Shown piece after piece: positions 53,450-64,000 of a DNA stretch of 64,000 nucleotides. This stretch comes from Exserohilum rostratum (taxonomy: Eukaryota; Ascomycota; Dothideomycetes; Pleosporales; Pleosporaceae). The stretch lies in assembly GCA_026367775.1 (NCBI GenBank), contig CP111160.1, positions 682,001 to 746,000 of the forward strand, given 5' to 3'. A program made the translations under genes and the position numbers. A model generated the notes under the pieces. That model was not told where the DNA came from. It did no database searches and saw only the letters and a list, made by a program, of their open reading frames with translations. Position 1 is the first letter of the stretch, and the number at the start of each line of letters is the position of its first letter.

Positions 53450-56400
53450 TTAGTAAATGCCTTGCGTGCGGTACTGGAAAGTGTCGTAACTGTTGTTTTT
53501 GTTAGCAAGAGTTCCTTGAGTAGAGTAGATATATCAGCAAGGCTAAACTTACAGTCGGGTATAATAACTTCCCACACTCTTTGCAATAAGCTCCTCAACA
53601 AAGCTTTCCGCTTCTTCCTTGCTCAAATGCAGCATAAGCCTTGCGCGCAAACTATTCGTTACACTGGCTGCACCAGCAGCAAAACATGGCATACTGCTCT
53701 GCTTGCTCATCAAATCAACAAGCATAATGAGCCTCTCAGCGTCTTTCCTCAATGCTTGGAATGCCTTCTTGCAAAGCGTCTTGAACTCTTCGAAAGCAGG
53801 CGAACCAAGTCCGCCAAGAACATCGACGTAATCTTGCGTCAGTTTGAAGGGGGCGGCCTCAAAGCCCATGGAGCCAGGCGAGTTGGACAGCATAAAGCCA
53901 AAGTCAATATGGATTATGTGACCCATGTTGTCAATGAGCAAGTTGCCGTTGTGACGATCCTTGAGCTGCAGTACGTAGCATATAATGCTGTAAGCCGCTA
54001 GAGAGCGACCAAAGGCTGCTACACCAGCAATATAAGCCTCTGAATCTGGTTCTCCAAACGTCTTGAGCCAATGGTCCTTGAGGGTTGCTATGCGTTTCCG
54101 GGGATTGGTACCTGCTGCTATACTTGCCAGTGTCAAGCTTCGTTTGAGAGAGTGCAGCGAGACGCCGTTGGTGATGGTCTCGATGAGACCACAGGATTCG
54201 CCAGTAACGAGGATGCGCATGCGCTTCGTCCAAACGGGCACTTCTGCTTCTTCCCAAATCTTGGCGCAGACTTCGATAAGTTGGCACGCGAATGCCTCCT
54301 GCCGTAGATCTGCTCCTGTCTTGACAATGACACTGATCAAGTCCCAGTTCTTCATGTGTCCGTATGGCGAGGATCGCCGTATTCGCTCTCGCTTCGCACT
54401 CCACTCCTCGCCAAACGTTGCAGCACTAGGATCATCCCGGTCACCTTTCCGCCGCATACCACCAGTCTTCAAATCGTTCTCCATGCGAGCAGCGCCCGCA
54501 CCTGTGTTGGGAGAAACGGCCAAGTCTTCGTCGAGAATTTCCGGTTCCGCGGTGATTGCGGCTGGATCTGACTCTGCCATGATGGTGTCAAAAGTCGGAC
54601 TCTGGTCTTCGTTTAGGAAGTTTTGCTCCTCCAGGCTTTGCATGCTTGCAATAATCTTGGCTTTGATCGCTGCTACCTCGCCCTTTGGCCGCTTTGCGCC
54701 ACTTGCCTCCAGTTGCGCAAGCATCTGAGCAGCAGTGCGCATGTGAGTTGCAAGAGCAGAAAAGTCTGGTTGGTCGGCAGCCTGGTTTGCTCGATTCAAG
54801 TTCGCTGGAATCGTCATTCTCCTACTAGGGACAGGACTCACTGACCGGCTGATCTGTGAGTCTGATGTCCGTGGTGTGGACATGGTAGCCACAGATGACA
54901 AGGTATTAGCGCCACTCGAAGATCTGGGCGCTGGGGATTTGCCGATGACCGCTGGGGAAGGCAAGGTTACTCTTGCTAGCCCTGAGGCAATGTCCGTCTC
55001 ATCCGTATCCTTGATAAGCGAGGTACTGCCGAGATCTCCAGTTACCGGCTCGAATACGCTGTCCGATCCATTTGGTGGAGTCCGGTCGTATGCAAGATAT
55101 TCGGCGTTGGTAATGTCAAAGAGACGCCGTCTGGAGGTACCCTTCTCTAGCATTAGCTTCTCAAGCAGTTGTTGATTTTGCTCCGTGTCTGGGTCAAAAT
55201 CAAAGTCTTCTTCCAACACCTCAACCATGAGCAGATAGGGCACCCGCTCCGCACTGTTGAGACTCGTGGCTTCTGCGGGGTTGATCCGGACTATTCGATG
55301 ATGCTGACTCTGCGAGGGAATGCCATCTTTCAGCGTTGGGGGCGACAGTAGCGGAATATCAACTTCAGCGGGCAAGTCCTGGGCTATCAGCGCCAACTCG
55401 GCTCTCAGAGCACTCAGCCGTGCGGGTTTGGGCACGACGACCAAGCGATTTGAAATGTCCTCGAGAGCACTCAAAAACTGGGTCTCGTTCCTGAAGTAAT
55501 TAGAGCGCAATAGTCGTATCTTCTGTGCGCGGGACAGGGCAGTGGGCGACAGGGGTCTTGGTTGCTGCGCCGGATGCCTTCGAGGACCGAGCTGGAGCGG
55601 ACTTGGTCCGAGGCCAGCAGTTGCCGGAGGAGTAGGAAGGGGAGAGGCATTGCTGGAATCACGGAAGTCGGGCAACGAGGACGAACTAAGGCGGGCTTCG
55701 GTTGCCACTGAGAGCAGCGAGGGGCGGTGGTGGGCGGAGGGTGCCCGCTGGGTGTTGAGGGGTCGCACGGCCTGTTTCCTTAGATCCTTGGGGTCGCGCA
55801 GCTCGCGCGGACGCTGCGAGGGGGACCTGCCTGTGCGTCCGTCCTCCGGGTCGGAGTGTTGTTGCGTCGGGCGCTTTTGCCTAGGCCTTGGCGAGCCTCC
55901 TGTGACTGTCTTGCTCCTCCCCACCTTGGCCGTCTGCACATTGTCGGAGATGATGTCCTCGACGGGCCTGGGTTTTCGCGCCTGCGCAATGGCCAATGGC
56001 CCAGCGTGGGCTGGTAGGAAGGGAGCAGCAATGCTGGCAAGGACCAGGCTGGACAGGACACTGACGGGCAGGACATTCTCCTTGATCTTCTCGCGGCGCG
56101 AGGGCTCGGCGGAGCCAAAGACAATGCGCTGGACGCGGTTGTATATGCGGCGGCACGTCTTGAAGGCGATTGAGTTTGGGGCGTTTGCCAGGTCGTGGAG
56201 ATATGTCTGGAACAGCCAAAAGGTCTGCAGGCCACGTATTAGCAGGCGCCGACCGGCTAACAAGACACGGTATTGTCAAAGCGTACCAGCAGGGCGCCGT
56301 TGACCGACTCTTCGCACAAGTCTATTATGAACTCCTCCAGTGCCATGGACTCATTGTCGATGCTGATGAGGAGGTGACATAGCCTAAGCGGCCGCGTTTG

Positions 56401-56795
56401 TAAGCTACCTGTTCATACGCCTTGGGGCGAGGTGGTGGTGGGCGGGCGACGTACTGCGGGAGGAAGAACTCGAGCTCCTCGTAGGCGAACTGGCGCAGTT
56501 TGGAACAGAGCACATAGTGGATTCCGACGTGGTCTGCATACCGGCTGTAGCATTCGTGTATGTGTTAGCCAAAGGCGCACCCCGACAGCTGAGGTGTTGG
56601 TGCTAGTAAAGGGCGCTGCGCTGCGCTGCGGCGGTGCAGCCGTGCAGCGGGCAACGGTGGCTTCCGAGGAGAGGCAGGATGGCGACAGAGAGAGGGGGGG
56701 AGGAGTGCGACTCACGCAAGGTATGCTACTGCGAGGCTCGGATCTTGGTTGAAGTGCTCAGATTCTATAAAGCGCTCTAGCAGATTCCAACTCAT
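53450..56795 (-). CDS. pik1: Phosphatidylinositol 4-kinase Pik1 (PI4K beta type)
   Basis: Makes phosphatidylinositol 4-phosphate at the Golgi, and in yeast also in the nucleus. Exons 56716-56795, 56455-56544, 56287-56383, 53553-56224 and 53450-53489 give 992 residues. Lipid kinase unique region: MSWNLLERFIESEHFNQDPS, RYADHVGIHYVLCSKLRQF and EEFIIDLCEESVNGALL. After a long disordered middle, the kinase domain has RMRILVTGESCGLIETITNG, catalytic KDRHNGNLLIDN (about 843-855) and IIHIDFGFMLSNSPG (DFG near 863). The end YYTRLYDTFQYRTQGIY is the usual Pik1 C-terminus and lies on a final 40-base exon. Three small first exons were placed by these conserved motifs. No sign of damage. Confidence 0.95.
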
Positions 56796-57595
56796 CTGGG
56801 ACGGCTCATTGGGGCACGGTAGGGATGGAGGACGACGGCATGCAAGTGGGAAATGCTCAAAAGGGTCCCATGAGGAAAGATGGGGCGCCAGACAGGGTTC
56901 AGCGGGCGGAGATGAGCTGCTCCGCCTTAGTCGATAAGCTTAACAATATCAACGCCTATGCTAATCCTTGGTTCTTCCTTGCCTCGCATCGCCGCCCTCG
57001 CGTTTCCCTCCAACGCTGCCTCTGCGCGTTTGTCTTGGTCTGGTGTTCTTTGCAGCGCTGCCTGTTCCCGCCCCGCCCCGCCATGCTGTTGCCGACATCA
57101 GAGCACCTTCACGTCCATGCACCCACCACGCGCTTCCGTGCGGAGTAATTGACAAGACGGTCTTTATATTGTAATATATTCGCGCATGCACCCCGTATCC
57201 GACATGGCACTTTCTACTCAATCTCCTCGCCCTCAAGGCCAAGATTATCATACCACGTATCTGCGCAATACTCTGCTTCGTCCATCGTCTTACTAGTGTT
57301 TCTCCACAATTGCTTGAACCAGAAAAAAGAAAACAACTCCCATACCCAGCAACACAACGCCATGCATTGGACCGTTTTAGGTATGGCCCAGCCCCCCCGG
57401 AGCATGCAGCAAACTCATATCGTACACGACAACGAGTATTATGAAAACGACAATGTACCGCATGCAGTTCAACAACGATATTGTGGCTGCCGCCACGACT
57501 TGGGCAAAATTAGGAAAACTATAATCCACGCGAACACCTCCCCCTATGCCGGGAAGTGGAGTCGTCTCAGCACCGAACCATAGAAACATTCAACT
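56796..57595. other. Intergenic region with a possible frame-split membrane ORF
   Basis: These 800 bases lie between the start of Pik1 and the stop of the DUF155 gene. Two minus-strand frames at 57214-57405 and 57377-57589 overlap at a seven-base G run; see the separate entry. The rest probably is the Pik1 promoter. Confidence 0.5.
57214..57589 (-). pseudogene. Possible frameshift-split small membrane protein
   Basis: Frame 1 (57589-57377) encodes a hydrophobic helix (MRYIVVFIILVVVYDMSLLH) and ends just past a run of seven G (C7 on the + strand near 57391-57397). Frame 2 (to 57214) then continues with an aromatic-rich segment (CWVWELFSFFWFKQLW) and an acidic tail (DTWYDNLGLEGEEIE). A single-base length change in the homopolymer would make one frame of about 125 codons with two membrane segments. 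It could be a real gene with a sequencing error, a decayed gene, or chance. The frame begins seven bases after the DUF155 stop, on the same strand. Confidence 0.25.
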
Positions 57596-59192
57596 CTAGT
57601 CGGCAGCGTGCAGGTCAACAAAAATGTTAATGGCTGCGACCAGGACCTCGGCGAAAATGAGAATAATGACAATCCACTCGAGTAATTCCCCCTATTTTGA
57701 GTTAGTGAAGTCGTGTCAACATCCAATCAGCAAGACTTACGTGTGTCACTGTTAGCTGGTCCTTTAGCACGGCAAGAAGATCGCCAATGACGTTGAGCCG
57801 CTCCGTCAAGAGGCTCACTCGCTGGTCCATTTCCAGATAGCTCCTTACTGCCTGATAGACTGGGTCGAGCTGTGGCTCAGCCCACATGAGCTCGGGTGCA
57901 TCCAGAACCGATCCCTGCAAGTGAATGCTGATGCGGAGAATGAACAGCTCTCCAATCTGCATGTTGATCTGCTTCTTGTTGAGATTGATCTTGCCGGAGC
58001 TTGCAATCTCGGCTGGGATATCCTTGGTCTCGTCAATCGTGTTGTCGACCAAGTCCTCAAAAAGTGACGTCTTGACACTCTGGGACAGCCCGTGGCTAAT
58101 GGCAAGCTTGATCATGTAGTTCTTCTTGTCCCGCAGACTGATAAAGTCGTTGTATATCCGGGCCTGGTACTCGCGCGTGTAATAGAAATTAAACTCTTCC
58201 GTCTCAATCTCGTCTTTGCCGAGTTTGTCCACCTCGAACTTGGCAATCTCTTTGAGGAACTTTTTCTCCTCCTGGAGTGTCATGCCCCAGATGACAACGG
58301 TACCGTACTCGAAAAGAAAGACTTCGGGTGTGTGTACACGCGTGTCGAAATCCGGCGTGTCCAGTGGGGGGTCAGAGTCGGCATGGGTCATGGAAGGTCT
58401 TGAGCTCATGGCTTGCTCGTCTGCAATGTCAGGCGCATCGCCTTCGTCGTGCAGGTCAATAATGTCCTGTCTTCTCCGCTCGTTCTCGTGCTCTACCTCA
58501 ATGGCGCTGTCTGAGAACCTTCTCGGTCTCTCCTCTGAAAAGCCGTCGAGAACGGCAGTACTAGTGACATCTTCTGGGCCCTTGGTCGAGCCATAGTTGT
58601 AGGGCGAGTATATGCACTCGTCAAAACGCTTCGGCAAAGCACCTCTTGTCTTTTGCTTTCCCTTCAAGAACCGCATCATCTCGTCGAGTTTGTAAGAAGC
58701 AGCTGTGCAGTAGGCCGTCACTCTGGGCAATCGCTCTCTGTCCGCCTTTCCAAGCCTAGCAGCATCTCTTCTTGCGGTGGGGTCTTTGATACGCGTGTAC
58801 TGTACGTAAACATCGCGTCCGCTCTCCTCGTCTTCGGCTTCGTCGGCAGCCGGGTCGGGCAGCAACTTCAGTTTCTGGGCGGTCCTCGTCGTTCTTTGCG
58901 GACCAATCTTGGCTGCTGGTGCTGGAGGAATCCTGGCAGGGGCGCCAGAACTGTTTCTCCTGCGCAGTTTGCTGTTCAGCGTAGACAGCATGGGCTGCCC
59001 GCCTTGGGTCGTGGCTGCATGGCCCGAAGAGGACGCGCTGTGGGACAAGGAGCGAGACTGGGCAGGTTTCGGGCTGGTCGAAATGACGGTCGGATTGAAA
59101 GTGACGGTGCGCTGAGGCTTATGAGGGACCGCTCGGCTTGAGCTCGACATGGACGACACGAGCGGAGTCGTCTCGGTAGCCTGTGACGCCAT
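57596..59192 (-). CDS. DUF155/RMND1 family protein (Rmd1/Rmd8, Sif2-like)
   Basis: Exons 57741-59192 and 57596-57691 give 515 residues. The N-terminal 150 residues are Ser/Pro-rich and disordered (start MASQATETTPLVSS). The DUF155 domain (PF02582) follows: LPRVTAYCTAASYKLDEMMR, HTPEVFLFEYGTVVIWGMTL, then EIETEEFNFYYTREYQARIY, IKLAISHGLSQSVKTSLFED, and LNKKQINMQIGELFILRISI. A C-terminal membrane helix lies on exon 2 (LLEWIVIILIFAEVLVAAIN) after the conserved LERLNVIGDL-type coiled stretch (TERLNVIGDLLAVLKDQL). Yeast Rmd1 and Rmd8 were found in screens for meiotic nuclear division; mammalian RMND1 is mitochondrial. Molecular function is unknown. Intact. Confidence 0.9.
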
Positions 59193-59730
59193 GACGACTG
59201 ATGTGTTTGCGGTTGCAGTGCAGCGCAGCGCAGTGTCAACGGCCGAGATGGGGGTTTGCAAAGGAAAACAATGGAACAATGGCAGATGCCGGATTGCCGA
59301 CAGCGCCAGAGGGCGGCGTTAGTGGTGCGATGGGGTGGCAGGCGCGGAAGCTGCTTGCTTCACTGAGACTTTGAGCCATGACGTTGTAAGGATCTTAGCT
59401 TTAGCCTAACGGCACGGACGGGGCCCACGTGCGAGTGAACGCTACATGCACATGCATGGCCGTTAAAAAACCAACTTCCAGGATCGCGGACGTTACTGCG
59501 GCTGACATGTGCCCGTTTCTGCGCTTGTCATCCAGTGCGAGCAGCTTGTCATCGATATGCACGAGGATTGCGCACTAACGTGCGTTAGCTTGGTCGGGCC
59601 TTGTACACTTGCGAGGGCGGGTAGCCGGTACTTTGCCCTAACAGGCCTTGCCGTCTTACATGTGCATTCAACGCTATGTCTAGTGGGTAGAAATGGATGT
59701 AATTAAATACAGTATTAAGAATGTCAACTC
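59193..59730. other. Intergenic region between two minus-strand genes
   Basis: These 538 bases hold the promoter of the DUF155 gene and the 3' flank of the Ecm14 gene. Only short open frames are present. Confidence 0.5.
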
Positions 59731-61440
59731 CTACAACTCCATAATCTCAGCCTCATTTTCTGGGCTACCCATGTCACCCTCTTTCGAGATGGTGACCCAA
59801 CCCTGCTCAGACGGGGCAACCTTGGCCTCCTGTCCTTGTTTGGTGATTCCAACCTCACCCAGGATGTAGCGTCCAAAGTACAAAAGTGCATCTAGCATCT
59901 CCTCTCCTGTTGGTATGATATTTTCCTTTGGCAGTAGGAATCCATAGCTGCCTGTGTCACGCAGCTTGACCTGGTATGAGTACTTGACCTTCATCTCGTG
60001 GTAGAAGAAGTCGAGCGCGCTGCCGCCGGCCGACTCGATGCGTGGAAACACTGTCTTCTTCTTGTTGGCAAAGGCGACATTGCCTTCGCATGCAGATGTG
60101 ACCTTGTATGTCTGGCCCTTGCGGGAGACGCGGATGGCCTTGGCCAGGCCCAGGGCGAGCTCTTCGAGGTCCTCAATGGCCGGTGGCTCTTCATTGCAAG
60201 AATAGCTATACGGATACAAGATCTGCTGTGAGTACGAGTGAAGGTCCAAAAAGCCCACAAATTCAACATTGTTGTTCTCAGTCTCGTTCTTAGCCCATTG
60301 GGCAAAGCGTGCTGCCTCTACGCCATCGAATGGCGCGTCACCAGGGAATGATTCGCTGCAGGGGTTAGACTGCGCCGAATCGCCATCCCACATGTACGGA
60401 TAGCTGCGGTCGAGGTCGACGCCGCTGCAGAAACGCAGCCTGGTGGGCTGGCGGTTCTTGCGCCATAGACGGTCCGTCTCCCACGTGTAGACGTAACCGT
60501 CCGGGTTCAATGTTGGAACAAATACGAAATCAAACTCTTCGAGCAGCCGCGTCATCTCGCGGTCCTTTCCATACGCATTGATCAGGCTCCAGGCTAGGTA
60601 GTTGACTGTGCTGGTCGAGATCCACTCGCGCGCGTGCAGACCACCAGTGACCAAGATGGTCTTGCGCGGCTGCGAGGGCTGGTCGTTGTTGGTAGGGTGG
60701 ACGCCGACGCGCAGGGCGGGCATGTCACGGCCTTCGTAGCTGATTCCCACGTTGATGCGCCGCACGTGCGTGGTGAACATGGAGGCCATAAGGCTCATCC
60801 ACGGATTGATGACAGACAGTGGCTGGTAATCCTGGAAGAAGACATGGCCCTTGCCCGTCCGCGGGGACGGCCGGAGGTTTGGAGAGAAGCGGTCGTCGTG
60901 GTGGGAGGGGGTCGAGTCGGAGGACGGGTAGGAATTGAAGATTGCCTGCGCGAGGCCGAGGTCCTGCATGAGCGGCTCGTGGGCGTTGTGGAGTGACGGG
61001 GGGAGCAGCTCGAGTAGGGAAGGCACGACGTCCTTGGATACGCGCACGTCGGCCCAGTCCTGGGTGAACTCCCAGATGTCGAGGAAGAGGATGTCTGCCG
61101 CCTTTGCCAGGGCCGCAGCCTCGGCGGGCGTGCGGATAGTAAACCTCAACACCAGGTCGTCGCTGTACTGGGCGGCCAGGCCCTCACCCCATGCGTTTGC
61201 GGCGGCGGGCCGCTTGTCGCCAGACGGGCTGGTGTGGGCGTCGGGGAGCGCCCATATCTTGCGGATGATTGCATCAGACAGCCTGCGCCAGGGCCGCTGT
61301 GGTGGTGGTGACGCGTTGTGGGCCGAGGCATCGTAGGTTCCTGCATCGTACGGGAACGGCGCGGTGTCGTGCGGGGCGGCCGTTGCGAGCGAAGGCGCCA
61401 GGCACAGCAGGCCCAGCGCAGCAAGCGTCGGCCGGCGCAT
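59731..61440 (-). CDS. ecm14: Ecm14, inactive metallocarboxypeptidase-like protein (M14)
   Basis: Intronless, 569 residues. The start at 61440 gives a signal peptide (MRRPTLAALGLLCLAPSLAT); the frame is open 127 codons further upstream but that part is Cys/Arg-rich and implausible. A propeptide-like region covers about 50-210. The M14 fold follows with zinc ligands His269 and Glu272 (GGLHAREWIS) and His401 (LDLHSYSQQ). The catalytic Glu of active enzymes (FELRDTG) is replaced by Lys492 (QVKLRDTGSYGF), and the substrate-binding Asn-Arg pair reads Asp-Arg (GVDLDRSYPYMW). These changes define Ecm14, a pseudoenzyme first linked to cell wall biogenesis in yeast. Secreted or vacuolar; molecular role unresolved. 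Confidence 0.93.
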   Translation of the reverse strand: MRRPTLAALGLLCLAPSLATAAPHDTAPFPYDAGTYDASAHNASPPPQRPWRRLSDAIIRKIWALPDAHTSPSGDKRPAAANAWGEGLAAQYSDDLVLRFTIRTPAEAAALAKAADILFLDIWEFTQDWADVRVSKDVVPSLLELLPPSLHNAHEPLMQDLGLAQAIFNSYPSSDSTPSHHDDRFSPNLRPSPRTGKGHVFFQDYQPLSVINPWMSLMASMFTTHVRRINVGISYEGRDMPALRVGVHPTNNDQPSQPRKTILVTGGLHAREWISTSTVNYLAWSLINAYGKDREMTRLLEEFDFVFVPTLNPDGYVYTWETDRLWRKNRQPTRLRFCSGVDLDRSYPYMWDGDSAQSNPCSESFPGDAPFDGVEAARFAQWAKNETENNNVEFVGFLDLHSYSQQILYPYSYSCNEEPPAIEDLEELALGLAKAIRVSRKGQTYKVTSACEGNVAFANKKKTVFPRIESAGGSALDFFYHEMKVKYSYQVKLRDTGSYGFLLPKENIIPTGEEMLDALLYFGRYILGEVGITKQGQEAKVAPSEQGWVTISKEGDMGSPENEAEIMEL

Positions 61441-62190
61441 GGCGGGGGAGAGGCGTGGGTCGCGTGCCAGGCGGCGGGGGGCGGTGGTGCAGTGGGCGGG
61501 GTGGGTGTGTCGGGCGGAGAGCGAGCAGGAAAATAAAAAAAACAGGGCCCTGGTGTTGGTGTTGGAGTGGTGTTGTGTTGAGGAGCGGCATAGGCTGGCA
61601 CGCCATGGCATGCAGCACCCGCACCGCACCGCGCAGCGCAGCGCAGCGCACTGCCGGGGCGGAAACGTGCCAGGTGTGGCTGGTGCGGGCGCCGCCAGCG
61701 CTAGACCGGCGGCCTCTCCACCGCACGCGCTGCAAAGAGCACCAGTGCGCCCGCCAGTGCCTCGACACAACTGTGGATGCCCGCTGGCCTGGCGCCTCCA
61801 CACACACACACACCCACTCACCCCCTATACCTGCAAAGAAGAATCCAAGAAAAACACCCCCCCTTGTGACGTCGCCTGCCCTGCCCCTCTGCCTCTGCCT
61901 GGCCGGTACATACGTACGTAGCCTGCCTACGCGTGTGCATCCGCCGTGCCCAGTCTCCAATCCGCCCTCGCCCACACCCCCCAACCCATCCTAGCATAGC
62001 ATCCTCAGCCTTATAGGCGTGCCGCCTCCTCGCTCCCCCGGCCCCAGCCTGCACAAGCACACAGAACAGACAACACCCTCCTCGCCCACGTCCAGTGCTG
62101 CCCGTCTGCCTGCCCCCCGCTCCGCTGTGCCATGTGCTGCATCGTGACGCAATTCGTGCCTTCATGAGCTGCTAGTCGGCGCGAGCAGCC
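61441..62190. promoter_or_regulatory. Divergent promoter region of Ecm14 and the Sec7-domain gene
   Basis: About 750 bases, GC-rich, with a GCGCAGCGCA-type short tandem run near 61630-61650, a CA run near 61799-61812 and a TACGTACGTA stretch near 61910. C-rich on the + strand toward the Sec7 gene. Long frames on both strands here are extensions or shadows of neighbouring reading frames. Confidence 0.5.
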
Positions 62191-64000
62191 ATGCCTCTGC
62201 GCTCCCTCCGCCCCAACCGCAGCGACCGAGACCTCAAGCGGCGGAGCACCCTCGATCCCGCAAGCCTCTTCAAGCGCGCCGACAAAGACTCGCGCTTCAC
62301 AAAGTCGTCCGAGAACCTCGACCCCGCCCGCATTGCCGCCTCTGAGGATGGCGGCCGCCCAGCGTCGTCGGACGTTGCGCGGCCCTTGACAGGCCACCAA
62401 CACCACCACCACCATGACGACGACCCCCCCTCGCCGCCCGTCCAGGAACACACGCCCAACACCAGGCGCTTCAGCCTGATGCGCTTCCGCCATGCCTCCG
62501 ACTCGCAGCTCTCGACCCGCGCAAAGGAGCACGCCGCCGACGACGACGCTCCCCCCGTGCCTGCCGTGCCAGCAGTGCCCGCCACGCCAGCGAGTATGTA
62601 GTACATGGCCCACGCACCGCCAGCCCCCGTATGCCCCGTACACTGCTGAGAGAGAGCCCTACTGACGCACAGCCGTGACAGCGCCCGCCATCATCACTAC
62701 CGCTCCCACCGTCACCGACTACGAAGACCATGCCAAGCCTACGCCCAGGAGGAGCCGGATGCAACAGCTCGCCCTGCGCAGGCGCTCCTTCGACCCCAGC
62801 CTGACGGACAAGCCCACGGCCCTGCGCAAGTCCATGGACCGGAAGCGGAGGCCCCTCGGCTTCAAAAAGGGCAATGGCAGCCAACACCACGACGACGACC
62901 ACGACGACGCGGACCCATGCCCGCCGAGCACTCCGCGCCAGCCAGACGTGCTTGCCGACCCGCGCCAGTCTGTTGAGAGCACAAACTCCTTGGCCCCTCC
63001 TGCCACCAGGGCATCCGAGTCGTCCAGGTCAGACGGAAGCTCCGGCGTACATATTTCGTTTGAACACACGCCACGACCCAGCCACCCCGCCCGAGTGGGC
63101 TCAGCACGCTTTGGCTTCGGCCGCCGCAAGCAACGGGCATCCCTATTCCCCCTCCCCGCAAAGGTCGAGCCTCCGCAATTCCCCGACACTGCACCTGCCA
63201 CCCCACGTGCCTCGACGGGCGCCAGGAGCTCAGCCTCAACCCACCACTCGCCCACGGGCAGTCCGCCACTGACTGCGCGCCGCTTCGACAATGGAGACCC
63301 TAGGTCACAAACGCCGCCAGTCCATGCTGCATCGCAAGTTGCTCTAGCTGCTGGTGCTTTGAATTTGGCCTCACCTGGTTCAGGGGCCCTCATTCGCAAC
63401 GATTCGTACAGGTCAACTCGCTCCGCTCACTCTTCGGGAAACAACAACGGCAACAACAACGGTCAGCCGCGCTTGGGACTTCGAGGGCGCTCGTCGACTA
63501 TGGGCTCACTAGGCGCGCGGTCTGAGGATGCTGGATCTCCCACTCCCCCCGGCGGCCCCAGCGGCAGAACTTCAATATCAACTGCAGGACGGAGCAGCTT
63601 TAGCAATCTATTTGGTCTCGGGGCAAGATTCCGTCAGAACTCCGAACCGCACTCGCCCCGACATGGTTCACCTGCTCACGGCTTGCTAGGAAACTCTGCC
63701 CTATCGTCTCATCAAAATTCAATGAACATTAGTCGAGAAACATTGATACTGCCGGAACGCGAAGAGGGCGAGACTCCAGGAAGATACCTGGAGCGCATCG
63801 AGGCAAACAACTTTGACAAGAGCGTGGTTGCCAGCTACCTCAGCAAGACCGATGACCCCTTTTTGCTGGCAGTGTTACGGAGCTACATGCGGAAATTTGC
63901 CTTTTTTGGCGACCCGATCGACATGGCTATACGAAAACTGCTCATGCAGGTGGAGCTGCCCAAAGAGACACAGCAGATTGACCGTGTTCTCCAGGGCTTT
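62191..64000 (+). CDS. Sec7-domain Arf-GEF (Syt1-like), 5' part only
   Basis: Exon 1 62191-62593; exon 2 from 62673 stays open to the window end, giving 577 codons so far. The intron is supported by donor GTATGT and acceptor GCACAG with frame kept. Residues 1-490 are disordered, basic and Ser/Pro-rich, with a short His run, Asn-rich GNNNGNNNGQ and many SP sites. From about 495 a Sec7 domain begins: ETPGRYLERIEANNFDKSVV, YLSKTDDPFLLAVLRSYMRK, then FFGDPIDMAIRKLLMQVELP and KETQQIDRVLQGF. Sec7 domains catalyse GDP/GTP exchange on Arf GTPases. The catalytic Glu finger lies beyond the window. The late position of the Sec7 domain after a long tail fits yeast Syt1, which would then have a PH domain. 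Confidence 0.88.

Noticed and set aside
54063..54728. 221-codon + strand frame
   Set aside because: Antisense shadow of the Pik1 kinase-domain exon.
61274..61994. Frames of about 240 codons on both strands
   Set aside because: GC-rich shadows of the Ecm14 N-terminus and its promoter; Cys/Arg/Pro-rich, without domain.

Overview
The window is nuclear DNA of a filamentous ascomycete (Pezizomycotina). The evidence is dense protein-coding genes on both strands, short introns of about 40-160 bases with GT...AG ends, and typical fungal families: cerato-platanin, a GPI-type cupredoxin, Ecl1, an Efm3-like methyltransferase, Swc2, a Puf1/Puf2-type PUF protein, Atg3, Ecm14, Pik1 and a Syt1-type Sec7 protein. 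Gene content and spacing would suit a Dothideomycete (Pleosporales-like), but that placement is inference. No mobile element, tRNA, rRNA or CRISPR array was recognised.

Layout. 1-7236 is gene-poor, with low-complexity sequence and one possible decayed coding relic. 7237-9864 holds calmodulin (-) and a Tlg2-type syntaxin (+) that diverge from a 429-base promoter. After a 2-kb AT-rich gap come an Ifi-6-16-like membrane protein (+), a DUF829/PaxU-like hydrolase (+) and an Mpv17/PMP22 protein (-). 16.5-21.6 kb has a medium-chain reductase (+) and a divergent pair of secreted proteins, a cupredoxin (-) and a cerato-platanin (+). 24.2-25.3 kb is an Ecl1-family life-span factor (-). 27.1-29.5 kb is an EF2 lysine methyltransferase (-) diverging from ribosomal protein eS24 (+). 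30.0-37.4 kb is Swc2/YL1 (-) diverging from an RRM+PUF protein (+). After a 4-kb gap come Atg3 (+), a small secreted protein (-), a family-X DNA polymerase (+), an unknown membrane protein (+), a DUF4336 protein (-), exosome Rrp45 (-) and spliceosomal Cwc15 (+). The right end carries a low-complexity orphan (+), phosphatidylinositol 4-kinase Pik1 (-), an Rmd1-like DUF155 protein (-), the pseudo-carboxypeptidase Ecm14 (-) and the first 577 codons of a Sec7-domain Arf-GEF (+), cut by the window end.

Most genes are conserved housekeeping genes: translation (eS24, EF2 methylation), RNA turnover and splicing (PUF, Rrp45, Cwc15), chromatin (Swc2), repair (Pol X) and Golgi/endosome traffic (Tlg2, Pik1, Sec7 GEF, with calmodulin signalling and Atg3 autophagy). 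Nothing points to a biosynthetic cluster. Exons were derived by hand from splice signals, frame and family conservation; every listed spliced gene closes in frame.

I found no clear new biological system. The better leads are the fungal Ifi-6-16-like protein, a possible frameshift-split membrane ORF at 57.2-57.6 kb, an orphan signal-peptide exon at 17.85 kb, the decayed reading frames at 4.2-4.6 kb, and two small orphan genes with a sharp C-to-G strand switch.
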